From positions 1 to 43,028 of the forward strand of contig CAZFVY010000057.1 of the NCBI GenBank assembly GCA_964522665.1: a stretch of 43,028 nucleotides of DNA. Reading direction: 5' to 3'. Positions within the stretch are counted from its first letter, which is position 1; every line of letters starts with the position of its first letter. Of this stretch, positions 16,694 to 25,074 are shown in pieces. The translations under genes and the position numbers were made by a program. A model generated the notes under the pieces. The model had not been told where the DNA came from and did no database searches. It saw nothing but the letters and a program-made list of their open reading frames with translations. This DNA is from CAZFVY01 sp964522665. GTDB lineage: Bacteria; Verrucomicrobiota; Verrucomicrobiia; Limisphaerales; CAZFVY01.

Positions 16694-18223
16694 TTAGTGG
16701 TGATCGCTTTCGTCGATGGGAATGTAGCGGGTGACGCCGCGGCGCCAGATGCGCACGAGGACTTGTTTGCTCTTGACCCGCTCGCTCGCCTTGACCGCTT
16801 CGTCGGCGTTGTGAACCGGTTTGTGGTTGATTTCGAGGATCACGTCGCCTTCGCGCAGGCCGCCGTCATAGGAGGCGCTGTTCGGATCGATGTTGGTGAT
16901 CAACGCGCCTTTGATTTGATCCGGCACGCGCAACTGCTGCCGCGCGTCGCGGGTGAGGTCACCCACTTCGACCCCGTTGAGCGCGTCGCTGGTGGAGTTC
17001 TCATTCTCTTTGCTATTCGAGCCACCGGCCAGCTTCTCGGTCGGGAACTCTTTGAGCGTGACTTGCATCGTCATCGGCTTGCCATCACGGATCACTTTGA
17101 GCGCGACTTTCGTGCCGGGCGTCGTCCGACTGGCGGTGAGTCGCAAGTTGCGGCTGTCTTTGATCGCTTTGCCGTCGAACTCGACGATGATATCGCCCGC
17201 CTTGAGGCCGGCGTCGGCCGCGGGGCTGTTATCTTCCACTTGATCCACGAGCGCGCCGGTGACCTCGGCGAGATCAAAGCTCTTGGCGAGCGCCGGGGTC
17301 ACGTCTTCCGGCACCACGCCGAGGAAACCGCGGACGACCTGGCCCGTCTTGGTCAATTGCTCCATCACGTTGCGAGCGAGGTTCACCGGGATCGCGAAGC
17401 CGACCCCTTGATTGCCGCCGCTGCCGCTGATGATGAAGGTGTTAATGCCGATCAAACGGCCCTGTTCATCGACCAACGGCCCGCCGGAGTTGCCGGGGTT
17501 GATCGCGGCGTCGGTCTGGATGAAGTCTTCATACGCCTCCACTCCAAAACCACCGCGTCCGATGGCGCTCACGATGCCCGCGGTCACGGTCTGGCCGATG
17601 CCGAACGGATTGCCAATGGCCAGGGCGATGTCGCCCACCTCGACTTTGTCGCTGTCCGCGAGCGTGATGAACGGCAAGTCGTGTTTGTCGATTTTCAACA
17701 CGGCGACGTCGGTCATGGGATCACGACCGATGACCTTGGCGAGGTATTCCGTCTTGGATTGGGCCAGGGATACTTTGATTTCATCGGCGCCGTCCACGAC
17801 GTGATTGTTGGTCAGGATATAACCGTCCTTGCTGACGATGACGCCGGAGCCAAGGCTGCGTTCTTTATGCGTCCGCGGCTGCTGCTGCCGGCGGCCACCG
17901 TCTTCTCCGTCCTGATCGCCAAAGAAGCGGCGGAAGAACGGGTCATTGAAAAACGGCAGCATCTGCGGGTTCGGATTCTTCACGGTTTTGCTCGAGAAGA
18001 CGTAAACGACGCTGGGTGCGACCTTCTTGACGATCGGCGCGTAACTGCCGGACATCCGGCCTTCGCGCGCGACGGGCGTGTCGCTAATGACGACGCCGAC
18101 CGGCTCCTTCGTCGATTTTTGCGCGAGGAGGACCTGATCGGAGCCATGACTGGAGGCAACCCAGGCGACGGCGCCGCCGGCAGCCAAAAGGCAGACGGCG
18201 AGTGTGTTTTTGAATGCTTTCAT
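16694..18223 (-). CDS. degQ: periplasmic serine protease, DegQ/HtrA (Do) family
   Basis: An envelope quality-control protease and chaperone of 509 residues. The signal peptide or anchor is about 1-28. The trypsin-like domain carries the catalytic triad H141 (NNHVVDG), D172 (TDVAVLKI) and S246 (GNSGGPL). A long loop rich in Phe, Asp and Gln (about 82-122) precedes the domain core and corresponds to the regulatory LA loop. Two PDZ domains follow: about 300-385 (VRGFLGVVPEDV, AGLKAGDIIVEFDG) and 410-500 (GALITNIDPNSASYDGGLREGDVIL). The arrangement is that of DegP/DegQ, which form trimers and larger cages. The gene is monocistronic: a strong terminator follows and a candidate promoter lies at 18435-18464. 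A nearby two-component system suggests, but does not prove, a shared envelope-stress role. Confidence 0.95.
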   Translation of the reverse strand: MKAFKNTLAVCLLAAGGAVAWVASSHGSDQVLLAQKSTKEPVGVVISDTPVAREGRMSGSYAPIVKKVAPSVVYVFSSKTVKNPNPQMLPFFNDPFFRRFFGDQDGEDGGRRQQQPRTHKERSLGSGVIVSKDGYILTNNHVVDGADEIKVSLAQSKTEYLAKVIGRDPMTDVAVLKIDKHDLPFITLADSDKVEVGDIALAIGNPFGIGQTVTAGIVSAIGRGGFGVEAYEDFIQTDAAINPGNSGGPLVDEQGRLIGINTFIISGSGGNQGVGFAIPVNLARNVMEQLTKTGQVVRGFLGVVPEDVTPALAKSFDLAEVTGALVDQVEDNSPAADAGLKAGDIIVEFDGKAIKDSRNLRLTASRTTPGTKVALKVIRDGKPMTMQVTLKEFPTEKLAGGSNSKENENSTSDALNGVEVGDLTRDARQQLRVPDQIKGALITNIDPNSASYDGGLREGDVILEINHKPVHNADEAVKASERVKSKQVLVRIWRRGVTRYIPIDESDHH

Positions 18224-18434
18224 AATGTTGGTAATTTAATCGGTGTGTTCAGCTCTGGCCAGTGAAGCGCCCGCGCGGTCCGCCCGCCGGCGCGCGACCG
18301 GCCCGTTGGTCGGTCGTTTTGCTATCCAAAGTCATTGCTTTCGTTGCGTTCATGTTTCGGTCGAGGGAGGCTCGAGGCGCTCCCATCAACATTGACAATA
18401 TGAACCACCACCTTTGCTGAGACCTTTCCCGAGC

Positions 18435-18464
18435 ATTACAAATTCGTAATACGGCGAGCGTCAA
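18435..18464 (-). promoter_or_regulatory. candidate degQ promoter
   Basis: On the minus strand TTGACG (18464-18459) and TGTAAT (18440-18435) are spaced by 18 bases. The -35 box overlaps the stop codon of the lipoate ligase-like gene. It would give a leader of roughly 200 bases before degQ, containing a 34-codon open frame (18353-18249) that I cannot support as a gene. Confidence 0.35.
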
Positions 18465-19177
18465 AACTTGGAATTCCACTCAGCGGTCTCGTACTTCTCC
18501 CGCGTTAGCTTCGCGATCCGGTCCGCTGGCGCCGTCACCGGATCGACCGCGTTCCATCTGGTCCGCAGCGCGGCGCGAATGACCTCGGGCGCCACCTGCA
18601 GGTTTATCAGAAATTCGCGATGCGAACGATGGCGCCGATACCCGGGCTGTTGGGAAGGGAAGGGGAGGACCGCGTCGAGCAGGTCGAAGTCAAGCCCGAG
18701 CAGGAAGGAGCCGTGAAAAAGGAGGCAATCGCGCTTTCGGCGTTGCGCGTTGCCCGCGAATTTACGTCCACCGCTGGCCAAATCAGTGGCGCCTTCCGCG
18801 GTAACGCTTTTCCCTAACGCCGGCCCGAGCGCCTCGCCGTGGCGTTTTAGAACAAACTCGTTGGTTCCGGTAACGCTCTGCAACGGACCGGAATCAGAAA
18901 TTCGTAGAATCAAGGAGTAGTTCAGGCAGCCCGCCGCCTGCAGCACGGTCCCGCCGCCCGTGCAACGACGCAGCACGGGAATCGCGCGCTCGCGACAAGC
19001 CGCGAGATTGACCTCGGTCGCCACGCGATTCGCGTAGCCGACGACCACAAAGGGCTGGCGCGGTTCCCAAAAACGAAGCGTTTCGTCGCCGTCGCCCTCC
19101 GCGCACGCGTCGAGCAGCGCCTCGTCGCACGCGAGGCTCTCGGCGGGGGTCGCGCAAGTCAGGTCCAGATATTTCAT
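18461..19177 (-). CDS. lipoate--protein ligase / biotin-ligase-like protein
   Basis: A cytoplasmic enzyme of the LplA/LipB/BirA superfamily, 238 residues. Family motifs are RRCTGGGTV (70-78; usual form RRxSGGGxV) and RKFAGNAQRR (138-147) with the conserved adenylate-contacting Lys139, followed by LLFHGSFLL. The expected role is attaching lipoate or octanoate to lipoyl domains of 2-oxoacid dehydrogenases. The usual HDxGN after the first motif is altered (QAAGCLNYSL), so substrate and exact reaction (ligase or acyltransferase) stay open. The gene diverges from aceE with only 51 bases between the start codons, which supports a link to pyruvate dehydrogenase. ATG 19177 is the natural start. Confidence 0.8.
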   Translation of the reverse strand: MKYLDLTCATPAESLACDEALLDACAEGDGDETLRFWEPRQPFVVVGYANRVATEVNLAACRERAIPVLRRCTGGGTVLQAAGCLNYSLILRISDSGPLQSVTGTNEFVLKRHGEALGPALGKSVTAEGATDLASGGRKFAGNAQRRKRDCLLFHGSFLLGLDFDLLDAVLPFPSQQPGYRRHRSHREFLINLQVAPEVIRAALRTRWNAVDPVTAPADRIAKLTREKYETAEWNSKF

Positions 19178-19228
19178 TGTGAGCGCGAGACGGTACGCTA
19201 TGGTTACGGGCGCAGAATAGAAGAAAAA

Positions 19229-21823
19229 GTGAAATCACAAGTTAAAGCCCAACCGAAGAATCTGTTGCTCAATCGATTGATGAGCGAGTTGCGCGCCTCC
19301 GGCGCCGAATTGCCCGCCGTCGTGAGTACGCCTTACGTCAACACCATCCCGCCCGAGGACCAGCCGCCTTACCCCGGTGATTGGCAAACCGAAGTGCGGA
19401 TCAAGAGTTATATCCGCTGGAACGCGATGGCGATGGTGGTCAATGCCAATCGCCTGCACAACGGCCTGGGCGGGCATATCTCCACGTACGCGTCATCGGC
19501 GACCTTGTATGAAGTCGCCTTCAATCATTTTTTCCGCGCTCGGGCGGGCGATTTTCCGGGTGACATTGTTTACTTCCAAGGCCATGCGTCGCCGGGCATC
19601 TACGCGCGCGCCTTTCTGGAGCGGCGGCTCGACGAGCATCATCTGCGGAATTTTCGACAGGAGCTGGCCGCCGGCGGCGGGCTTTCCTCTTACCCACACC
19701 CCTATTTGATGCCGGACTTCTGGCAGTTCCCCACGGTGTCGATGGGATTGGGGCCGCTCATGTCCATTTATCAGGCGCGGTTCAATCGCTACTTGTCCGC
19801 TCGGGGTCTGGTGCAGGGCGAAGAACCGAAGGTCTGGTGCTTTGTCGGCGACGGCGAAAGCGACGAGCCGGAGACGCTTGGCTCGTTGACGCTCGGCTCG
19901 CGCGAGACGCTGGACAATCTGGTTTGGGTCATTAACTGCAACCTGCAGCGTCTGGATGGCCCGGTTCGGGGCAACGGCAAAATCATCCAGGAATTGGAAG
20001 CGCTTTTTCGGGGCGCCGGCTGGAACGTCATCAAAGTGATTTGGGGTTCGGATTGGGACGCGCTCCTGGAAGCCGACGAGAGCGGCCTGTTGCTCCAGCG
20101 GATGGGCGAAGCGTTGGACGGCGACTACCAGAAATATTCGGTCGAGCCGGGCAGCTATACCCGCCGGCATTTCTTCGGCAAGTACCCGGAATTATTGAAA
20201 TTGGTCAACCACTTGACCGACGACCAGATTCGCAAGCTGCTGCGCGGCGGCCACGACACGCGCAAGGTGTACGCCGCCTACAAAGCGGCGGTCGAGCACA
20301 AGGGGCAACCGACGGTCATTCTCGCCAAGACGATCAAAGGTTACGGTTTGGGCGAAGCGGGCGAGGGCCGCAATATCACCCATCAGCAGAAAAAGCTGAA
20401 CGAAAAGGAACTGCGGGAGTTTCGCGCCCGTTTCAACATCCCGATCAATGATGAAGACCTGATCGACACGCCGTTCTATCGCCCGCCGATGGACGGCCCG
20501 GAAACCCAGTATTTGCTCGAACGCCGCCGGAAACTCGGCGGTTGGCTGCCCTTGCGGAAGGTGGCCGCGCCGCCGCTCCAAACGCCGGGCTTGGACGCCT
20601 TCTCCGAGTTCTTCAAGGGCTCGGGCAAGCTTGATGCCTCGACCACGATGGCGTTCGTGCGGCTGTTGAGCATGTCGTTGCGGAACAAGGCCATCGGCCG
20701 GAATATCGTGCCGATCATTCCCGACGAAGCCCGCACCTTCGGGATGGACGCTTTGTTCCGGGAAATCGGCATCTACGCGCACCGGGGACAACTCTACGAG
20801 CCGGTGGACAGCAAATCGTTGCTCAACTACCACGAGGCCAAGGACGGCCAGATTCTTGAAGAGGGGATCACCGAGGCGGGTTCGATGTCATCCTTTATCG
20901 CGGCTGGAACGGCGTACGCGACCCACGGGGTCAACATGATCCCGTTCTACATCTATTACTCGATGTTCGGCCCGCAACGGGTGGGCGACCTCTTCTGGTT
21001 GGCGGGCGACATCAAGGCCAAAGGCTTCCTCCTGGGCGCGACCGCGGGACGCACGTCGCTCAACGGCGAGGGCCTGCAACATCAGGACGGTCACAGTCTG
21101 ATCCTGACCAGCACGGTGCCGACGCTCCTGAGCTACGACCCCGCCTTCGCGTATGAAATCGCGGTCATCATCAGTGACGGCATGCGCCGGATGTACGAAA
21201 AGGGTGAGGAAATCTTTTATTACATCTGCCTCTACAATGACAACTATCTCATGCCGCCGATGCCGCCGGGCGTCGAGTCCGGCATCTTGAACGGTCTTTA
21301 CAAGTTCAAGGCCGGATCGGGGCAAGGTCATCGGGCGCACATTTTCGGCAGTGGCCCAATCATCAACTCGGCCTTGCGCGCGCAGGCGATTCTTGCCGAG
21401 AAATACGGCGTTTCCGCCGACGTCTGGAGCGCGACCAGCTATAAGCTCCTGCGCAACGACGCTCTGCGGGCGGAACGGTGGAATATGCTGCACCCCACCG
21501 CCCCGCCGCGGAAATCGTATCTCGAAACGCTGCTCGAAAATGAATCGGGCGTCTATGTCGCCGTCTCGGACAATATGAAGATCGTCCCGGACCAGATCGC
21601 GCCCTGGGTGCCGGGCGGCTTGACGACGCTCGGGACGGACGGCTTCGGCCGGAGCGACACGCGGGCCAACCTGCGGCGCTTTTTCGAGGTCGATGCCGAG
21701 TCGGTGGTCATCGCGACCCTTTACGCTCTGGCGCAAAAGGGAACGATCGCCAAAACGGTGGTCGCCGCGGCGATTCAAGACCTGGGATACAACCCCGAGA
21801 AGCCCCACCCGGTTATCGTCTGA
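19229..21823 (+). CDS. aceE: pyruvate dehydrogenase E1 component, homodimeric type
   Basis: The thiamine diphosphate-dependent E1 of the pyruvate dehydrogenase complex: it decarboxylates pyruvate and transfers the acetyl group to the lipoyl domain of E2. At 864 residues it is close to the E. coli enzyme (887). The ThDP/Mg site runs from GDGESDEP (207-214) to NCNLQRLDGPVRGNG (236-250), nearly identical to E. coli AceE. QGHASPGIYARAFLEGR-type sequence near 117-132 and GATAGRTSLNGEGLQHQDGH-type sequence near 610-630 are further family marks. The start is GTG 19229. The gene stands alone: no E2 (aceF) or E3 (lpd) gene is in this window. The divergent lipoate ligase-like gene shares its short promoter region. 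Confidence 0.96.
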   Translation: MKSQVKAQPKNLLLNRLMSELRASGAELPAVVSTPYVNTIPPEDQPPYPGDWQTEVRIKSYIRWNAMAMVVNANRLHNGLGGHISTYASSATLYEVAFNHFFRARAGDFPGDIVYFQGHASPGIYARAFLERRLDEHHLRNFRQELAAGGGLSSYPHPYLMPDFWQFPTVSMGLGPLMSIYQARFNRYLSARGLVQGEEPKVWCFVGDGESDEPETLGSLTLGSRETLDNLVWVINCNLQRLDGPVRGNGKIIQELEALFRGAGWNVIKVIWGSDWDALLEADESGLLLQRMGEALDGDYQKYSVEPGSYTRRHFFGKYPELLKLVNHLTDDQIRKLLRGGHDTRKVYAAYKAAVEHKGQPTVILAKTIKGYGLGEAGEGRNITHQQKKLNEKELREFRARFNIPINDEDLIDTPFYRPPMDGPETQYLLERRRKLGGWLPLRKVAAPPLQTPGLDAFSEFFKGSGKLDASTTMAFVRLLSMSLRNKAIGRNIVPIIPDEARTFGMDALFREIGIYAHRGQLYEPVDSKSLLNYHEAKDGQILEEGITEAGSMSSFIAAGTAYATHGVNMIPFYIYYSMFGPQRVGDLFWLAGDIKAKGFLLGATAGRTSLNGEGLQHQDGHSLILTSTVPTLLSYDPAFAYEIAVIISDGMRRMYEKGEEIFYYICLYNDNYLMPPMPPGVESGILNGLYKFKAGSGQGHRAHIFGSGPIINSALRAQAILAEKYGVSADVWSATSYKLLRNDALRAERWNMLHPTAPPRKSYLETLLENESGVYVAVSDNMKIVPDQIAPWVPGGLTTLGTDGFGRSDTRANLRRFFEVDAESVVIATLYALAQKGTIAKTVVAAAIQDLGYNPEKPHPVIV

Positions 21824-21862
21824 GCGGTTTTGCGGCGGCAGGGACAGTGTGCTACGCCTTCC

Positions 21863-21879
21863 GCGCCGCCGGGCGGCGC
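21863..21879. terminator. GC-rich palindrome after aceE
   Basis: GCGCCGCC-G-GGCGGCGC lies 40 bases after the aceE stop and between the convergent aceE and gspD genes. It can form a stable hairpin on either strand, but no T-run follows, so termination is only a guess. Confidence 0.3.
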
Positions 21880-22036
21880 CACCCGGCATACCCGCCCGAT
21901 AATCAGGCGGCTTGTTCGCCTGCGCTCTCCTACAAAGTCAGCGTCGGACTCGCGGCCGATGTCGCCGGGTTCAACCGGCCTGATATTCCGGGTGCGAATC
22001 GACTCGATACGCGGCGCGGCGCCTGACCCCGCGCGG

Positions 22037-24340
22037 TTACTTCCCAGCCTTCTTCTGGCGGCCCTGTTCGGCGTCGTCAAATTCCCGCTCCGCCTCGCGA
22101 ATGCCGGGCAGGCTGTGGCGCATGTTCGTCGCGTTGAGGGCGGCGTCTTGCGGCGTGGGCAGGATGGTGGGCCGGATCAGAATGAGCAACTCACTCCGTT
22201 CGTGGCTGTCCGCTTTGCTTCGGAATAGGTTGCCGAGGATCGGAATGTCCTTAAGCCCCGGGACGCCTGACTTGCTGACGTCGGATTTGGTGCGGACAAA
22301 CCCGCCGAGCAGGATCGTGTCGTGGTTGCGAACGGAGATCGTCGAACTGGCGGAGCGGCTGCTCGTGTTGGGGACATCGCCGACGCCGGCGATCGTGGTC
22401 GAGCCGGAGAGTTCATCGATATGCTGTTCGATCTCCATCACCACCAAATCGTCCGGCGTGATGTACGGCGTAACGTCGAGGCTGATACCGACCTGCAACT
22501 GTTGATAGGAGGAACTCGGGCCGGTGCCAAAACCGCCGTAGTACGTGCTGGTCACGTACGGCACGGTTTCACCGTTGAAGAAACTGGCGGGCACCGCGTG
22601 ACTCGTCTGGATGCGCGGGGTTTGGAGCACGCGCGCCTTGTCGTCGGTCGCGATGGCGCTCAAGGCGAAATCGAAATTACCGCCCCAGTTGCCCAGGTAG
22701 CTGAATCCTCCCGGAACGCTGCTCGAGAAATTGGTCACGCTCGAAAGTTGGGAGAGGAACGTGTTGCCGTTGTTGCTCCCGCCCGCGGAAGTCAGTTTGC
22801 CGGTCTGCTTCGGGCTTTGCACGGCGGAGACGCCGAGATTGCGCGAGTCCGTGATCGACACGTCCATGATGATCGCCTCGATCAAGACCTGCGCCAGCAG
22901 GACATCGACCTTCGAGACAATGTTCGAGATCATTTGCAAGTCCTGCTTATTGCCGTAAACGATCAGCGAATTCGACCGGCTATCTGGCACGATGCGAGCG
23001 TCGGATAGAATCTGCAGCTCGGCTTGGCCGGCGCGGCTCACGATCTGATTCAGGCGGCCGGCGAAGCTATTGCGCCCGCCCGCGCCGCCGGCGCCGTTGA
23101 CACCCCCGGCCGGGTTGATCCCGCCGGTCGCGCCGAACGCGTTCGGAGCGCCATTCAAGCCACCCGCGCCGCCGACCCCACCGACGCCCCGGGTGCCGGT
23201 ACGGCTGGCCCGTGGGGCGCGAGGGGCTCCGCCACCGCCCGAGCCGGAGATCAAGCTGTTCATCGTGTCATAGATGTCTTCCACCTTGCCAAACTTGATC
23301 GGAATCACCGTCAGCGTGTAATCGATCTCGGGGACGACATCGACTTTGGCGATCAGTTCGAGCATGCGTTTCACATTCACAGCGTAATCGCGCAGCACGA
23401 TCATTTGGCTCGAATCGATCGGAATGATGCCGGCGGGATTCTTCGCGAAAGGCTGGATGACCGGGACGACTTCCGAGGGCTTGGCATGTTCGAGCCGGAC
23501 GATTTGGGTGACGAACTGGATGGCCTCGGGCAAGTTCCCGCTGCCGCCGCTTGAGAACTGAGAGCCTTCCTGGATGGCGGCCTGGTTCTGCACAAACGTG
23601 ACAAATTTCTCGCCCAACGGGACCATCGTATAACCATTGATCACCAGCACGCTCTCGCACGCTTGAATCGCCTCTTTTCGACTCAATTGCGTGGTCGCCT
23701 TCAACGTGATCTTCAAATCGGGAAGCTGCGCGGTGTGCAGGACGGTCCGGCCAACGAGGTTCGCATAGAAGTCGAAGAATTGCGGCAACGGCATCGCCTG
23801 GAAATTAATCAGCGGAACTTCCTCTTCCTTATTGGCGCCGGCGTCCGCGCCGGGGACGGCATTTGCGGCATCCGGCGCCGCGTCGGGCGCTTGGGTCAGA
23901 CCGCGGTTCGCGACATTCGTCGGGGGTCCGGGAAAATTTGGGTTGGCCGGAGCCTGCGGGGTGGGTAAGGCGGCCGGAACCCGACGCGCGGGCGGCGCGG
24001 GGAAGGCCGGGAACGGAGTCGCCACGACGTTGGTCGCGGCCGCCGGGGTTACGGCGACGGGCGCCGTCAGCGCTCCCGGCGGCGCGCCGATCGGGGCGTT
24101 GGAGGCGCCGGCGGTGGCGTTGCTGATCGCGTCGCGCAACATTTGGCGGGCGATGACGTCGCGGTTGGTGGAGTTAACGGCGGCCTTGGTCGCGGCATTG
24201 GTGGCGGGCGGCGCATTGGTGCGCGCGGCGACCAATTCCTCGAGAGTTGGCTCACGCTGGGCCGGGGCCTGGGCTTGCGCGCGCGGCGCAAACGCCCCGC
24301 ACGCCAGCGCGGCGCATAGGGAAAGTAGGATGGTTTTCAC
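22037..24340 (-). CDS. gspD: secretin, GspD/PilQ family
   Basis: The outer-membrane ring of a type II secretion or type IV pilus system, 767 residues. The signal peptide ends near residue 24. Residues about 31-170 are a long Ala/Pro/Thr-rich linker. Periplasmic N domains follow: about 175-255 (STN/N0-like), 270-338 (N1-like), then 340-365 with 425-485 (N2-like), the last interrupted by a Gly/Ala-rich insertion (about 366-424). The secretin core runs from about 485 to 725 with VLQTPRIQT (571-579), GETVPYV (590-596) and the diagnostic VPGLKDIPILGNLF (693-706). It is the last gene of the operon and its start overlaps the preceding gene by 4 bases (ATGA). Confidence 0.92.
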   Translation of the reverse strand: MKTILLSLCAALACGAFAPRAQAQAPAQREPTLEELVAARTNAPPATNAATKAAVNSTNRDVIARQMLRDAISNATAGASNAPIGAPPGALTAPVAVTPAAATNVVATPFPAFPAPPARRVPAALPTPQAPANPNFPGPPTNVANRGLTQAPDAAPDAANAVPGADAGANKEEEVPLINFQAMPLPQFFDFYANLVGRTVLHTAQLPDLKITLKATTQLSRKEAIQACESVLVINGYTMVPLGEKFVTFVQNQAAIQEGSQFSSGGSGNLPEAIQFVTQIVRLEHAKPSEVVPVIQPFAKNPAGIIPIDSSQMIVLRDYAVNVKRMLELIAKVDVVPEIDYTLTVIPIKFGKVEDIYDTMNSLISGSGGGGAPRAPRASRTGTRGVGGVGGAGGLNGAPNAFGATGGINPAGGVNGAGGAGGRNSFAGRLNQIVSRAGQAELQILSDARIVPDSRSNSLIVYGNKQDLQMISNIVSKVDVLLAQVLIEAIIMDVSITDSRNLGVSAVQSPKQTGKLTSAGGSNNGNTFLSQLSSVTNFSSSVPGGFSYLGNWGGNFDFALSAIATDDKARVLQTPRIQTSHAVPASFFNGETVPYVTSTYYGGFGTGPSSSYQQLQVGISLDVTPYITPDDLVVMEIEQHIDELSGSTTIAGVGDVPNTSSRSASSTISVRNHDTILLGGFVRTKSDVSKSGVPGLKDIPILGNLFRSKADSHERSELLILIRPTILPTPQDAALNATNMRHSLPGIREAEREFDDAEQGRQKKAGK

Positions 24341-25074
24341 GGTATTTTGGGTGATTTTGTCGCGGGCGAAACGTCCGCTTTGCCGGCCTCCCGTTTGACG
24401 GGAGCCGCAGGTTTGCCCTGATCTTTGGCCGCCAAGGCGTTGGTTCGAACTAGCGGTTTGACCGCCGAAGCGGGGGCGGGAGCGGGAGCAGCCTTCTCGA
24501 CAGCCGCGGAGCGGGCTGGAGCCTTCCGTTGGTAACTGGCTACGAGGGTGAAGGCGCCGACCAATTTTGTCTGCGTCTGGTCCGGCTTCAATTGCATCGA
24601 GCGGACGCGAATCATGGAATTGCCCTCGCCGAGGGCGACCAGGAAATTGATCAGTTCCTTGTCGCCCGTATTGACGTTGAGCCGGACCGACCGTTCCTCG
24701 AAAAACTGATTGGTCTTGCCGCTCGTAAGGTTTAGCGGGGCGACCGCGAGGGAGGTGTAGGCGACGTGGGCTTTCTCGACCTCGGTCTGCACGGTGCGCT
24801 GCAATTGCAGTTCCTGATCCGCCGGCAGGACCGCGGAGCCTTGACCTTCGAGGTCCCGCAGCTTGATCTTGGAGGCCGGCACGAGGGCGATCTCGGACTG
24901 ATAACGGGTCAGCGTCTTCTGGGCGCCGCTGAGATTGACCTGGGCTCGGGCAAGGTCGCCAAAGTGCGGCCAGACAAAGAGAAAATTCACGAGCGCAAAG
25001 ACGAACAGCGCCACCGCCACGACCAGCCGCCGCTCGGCCGGGCGAAGGTTGAAACGATCAAGTACGCTGGTCAT
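24337..25074 (-). CDS. PilO/GspM-like inner-membrane assembly protein
   Basis: A bitopic protein of 245 residues: short cytoplasmic start, one membrane helix (about 18-36, LVVAVALFVFALVNFLFVW), a coiled-coil stretch (about 40-100), then a small ferredoxin-like periplasmic domain with LNVNTGDKELINFLVALGEG, as in PilO and GspM. The last 60 residues are a low-complexity Ala/Pro/Lys tail. It would bridge the PilN/GspL-like protein and the secretin. It overlaps both neighbours by 4 bases, so the three are translationally coupled. Sequence similarity in this family is weak and the assignment rests mainly on topology and context. Confidence 0.72.
   Translation of the reverse strand: MTSVLDRFNLRPAERRLVVAVALFVFALVNFLFVWPHFGDLARAQVNLSGAQKTLTRYQSEIALVPASKIKLRDLEGQGSAVLPADQELQLQRTVQTEVEKAHVAYTSLAVAPLNLTSGKTNQFFEERSVRLNVNTGDKELINFLVALGEGNSMIRVRSMQLKPDQTQTKLVGAFTLVASYQRKAPARSAAVEKAAPAPAPASAVKPLVRTNALAAKDQGKPAAPVKREAGKADVSPATKSPKIP

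Noticed and set aside
16634..18265. A 543-codon open frame opposite degQ
   Set aside because: Antisense shadow of a protease gene with an intact catalytic triad; it also runs through the degQ terminator.
18249..18353. A 34-codon gene upstream of degQ
   Set aside because: No ribosome binding site and an Arg/Gly-rich low-information translation; mentioned only as part of the possible leader.
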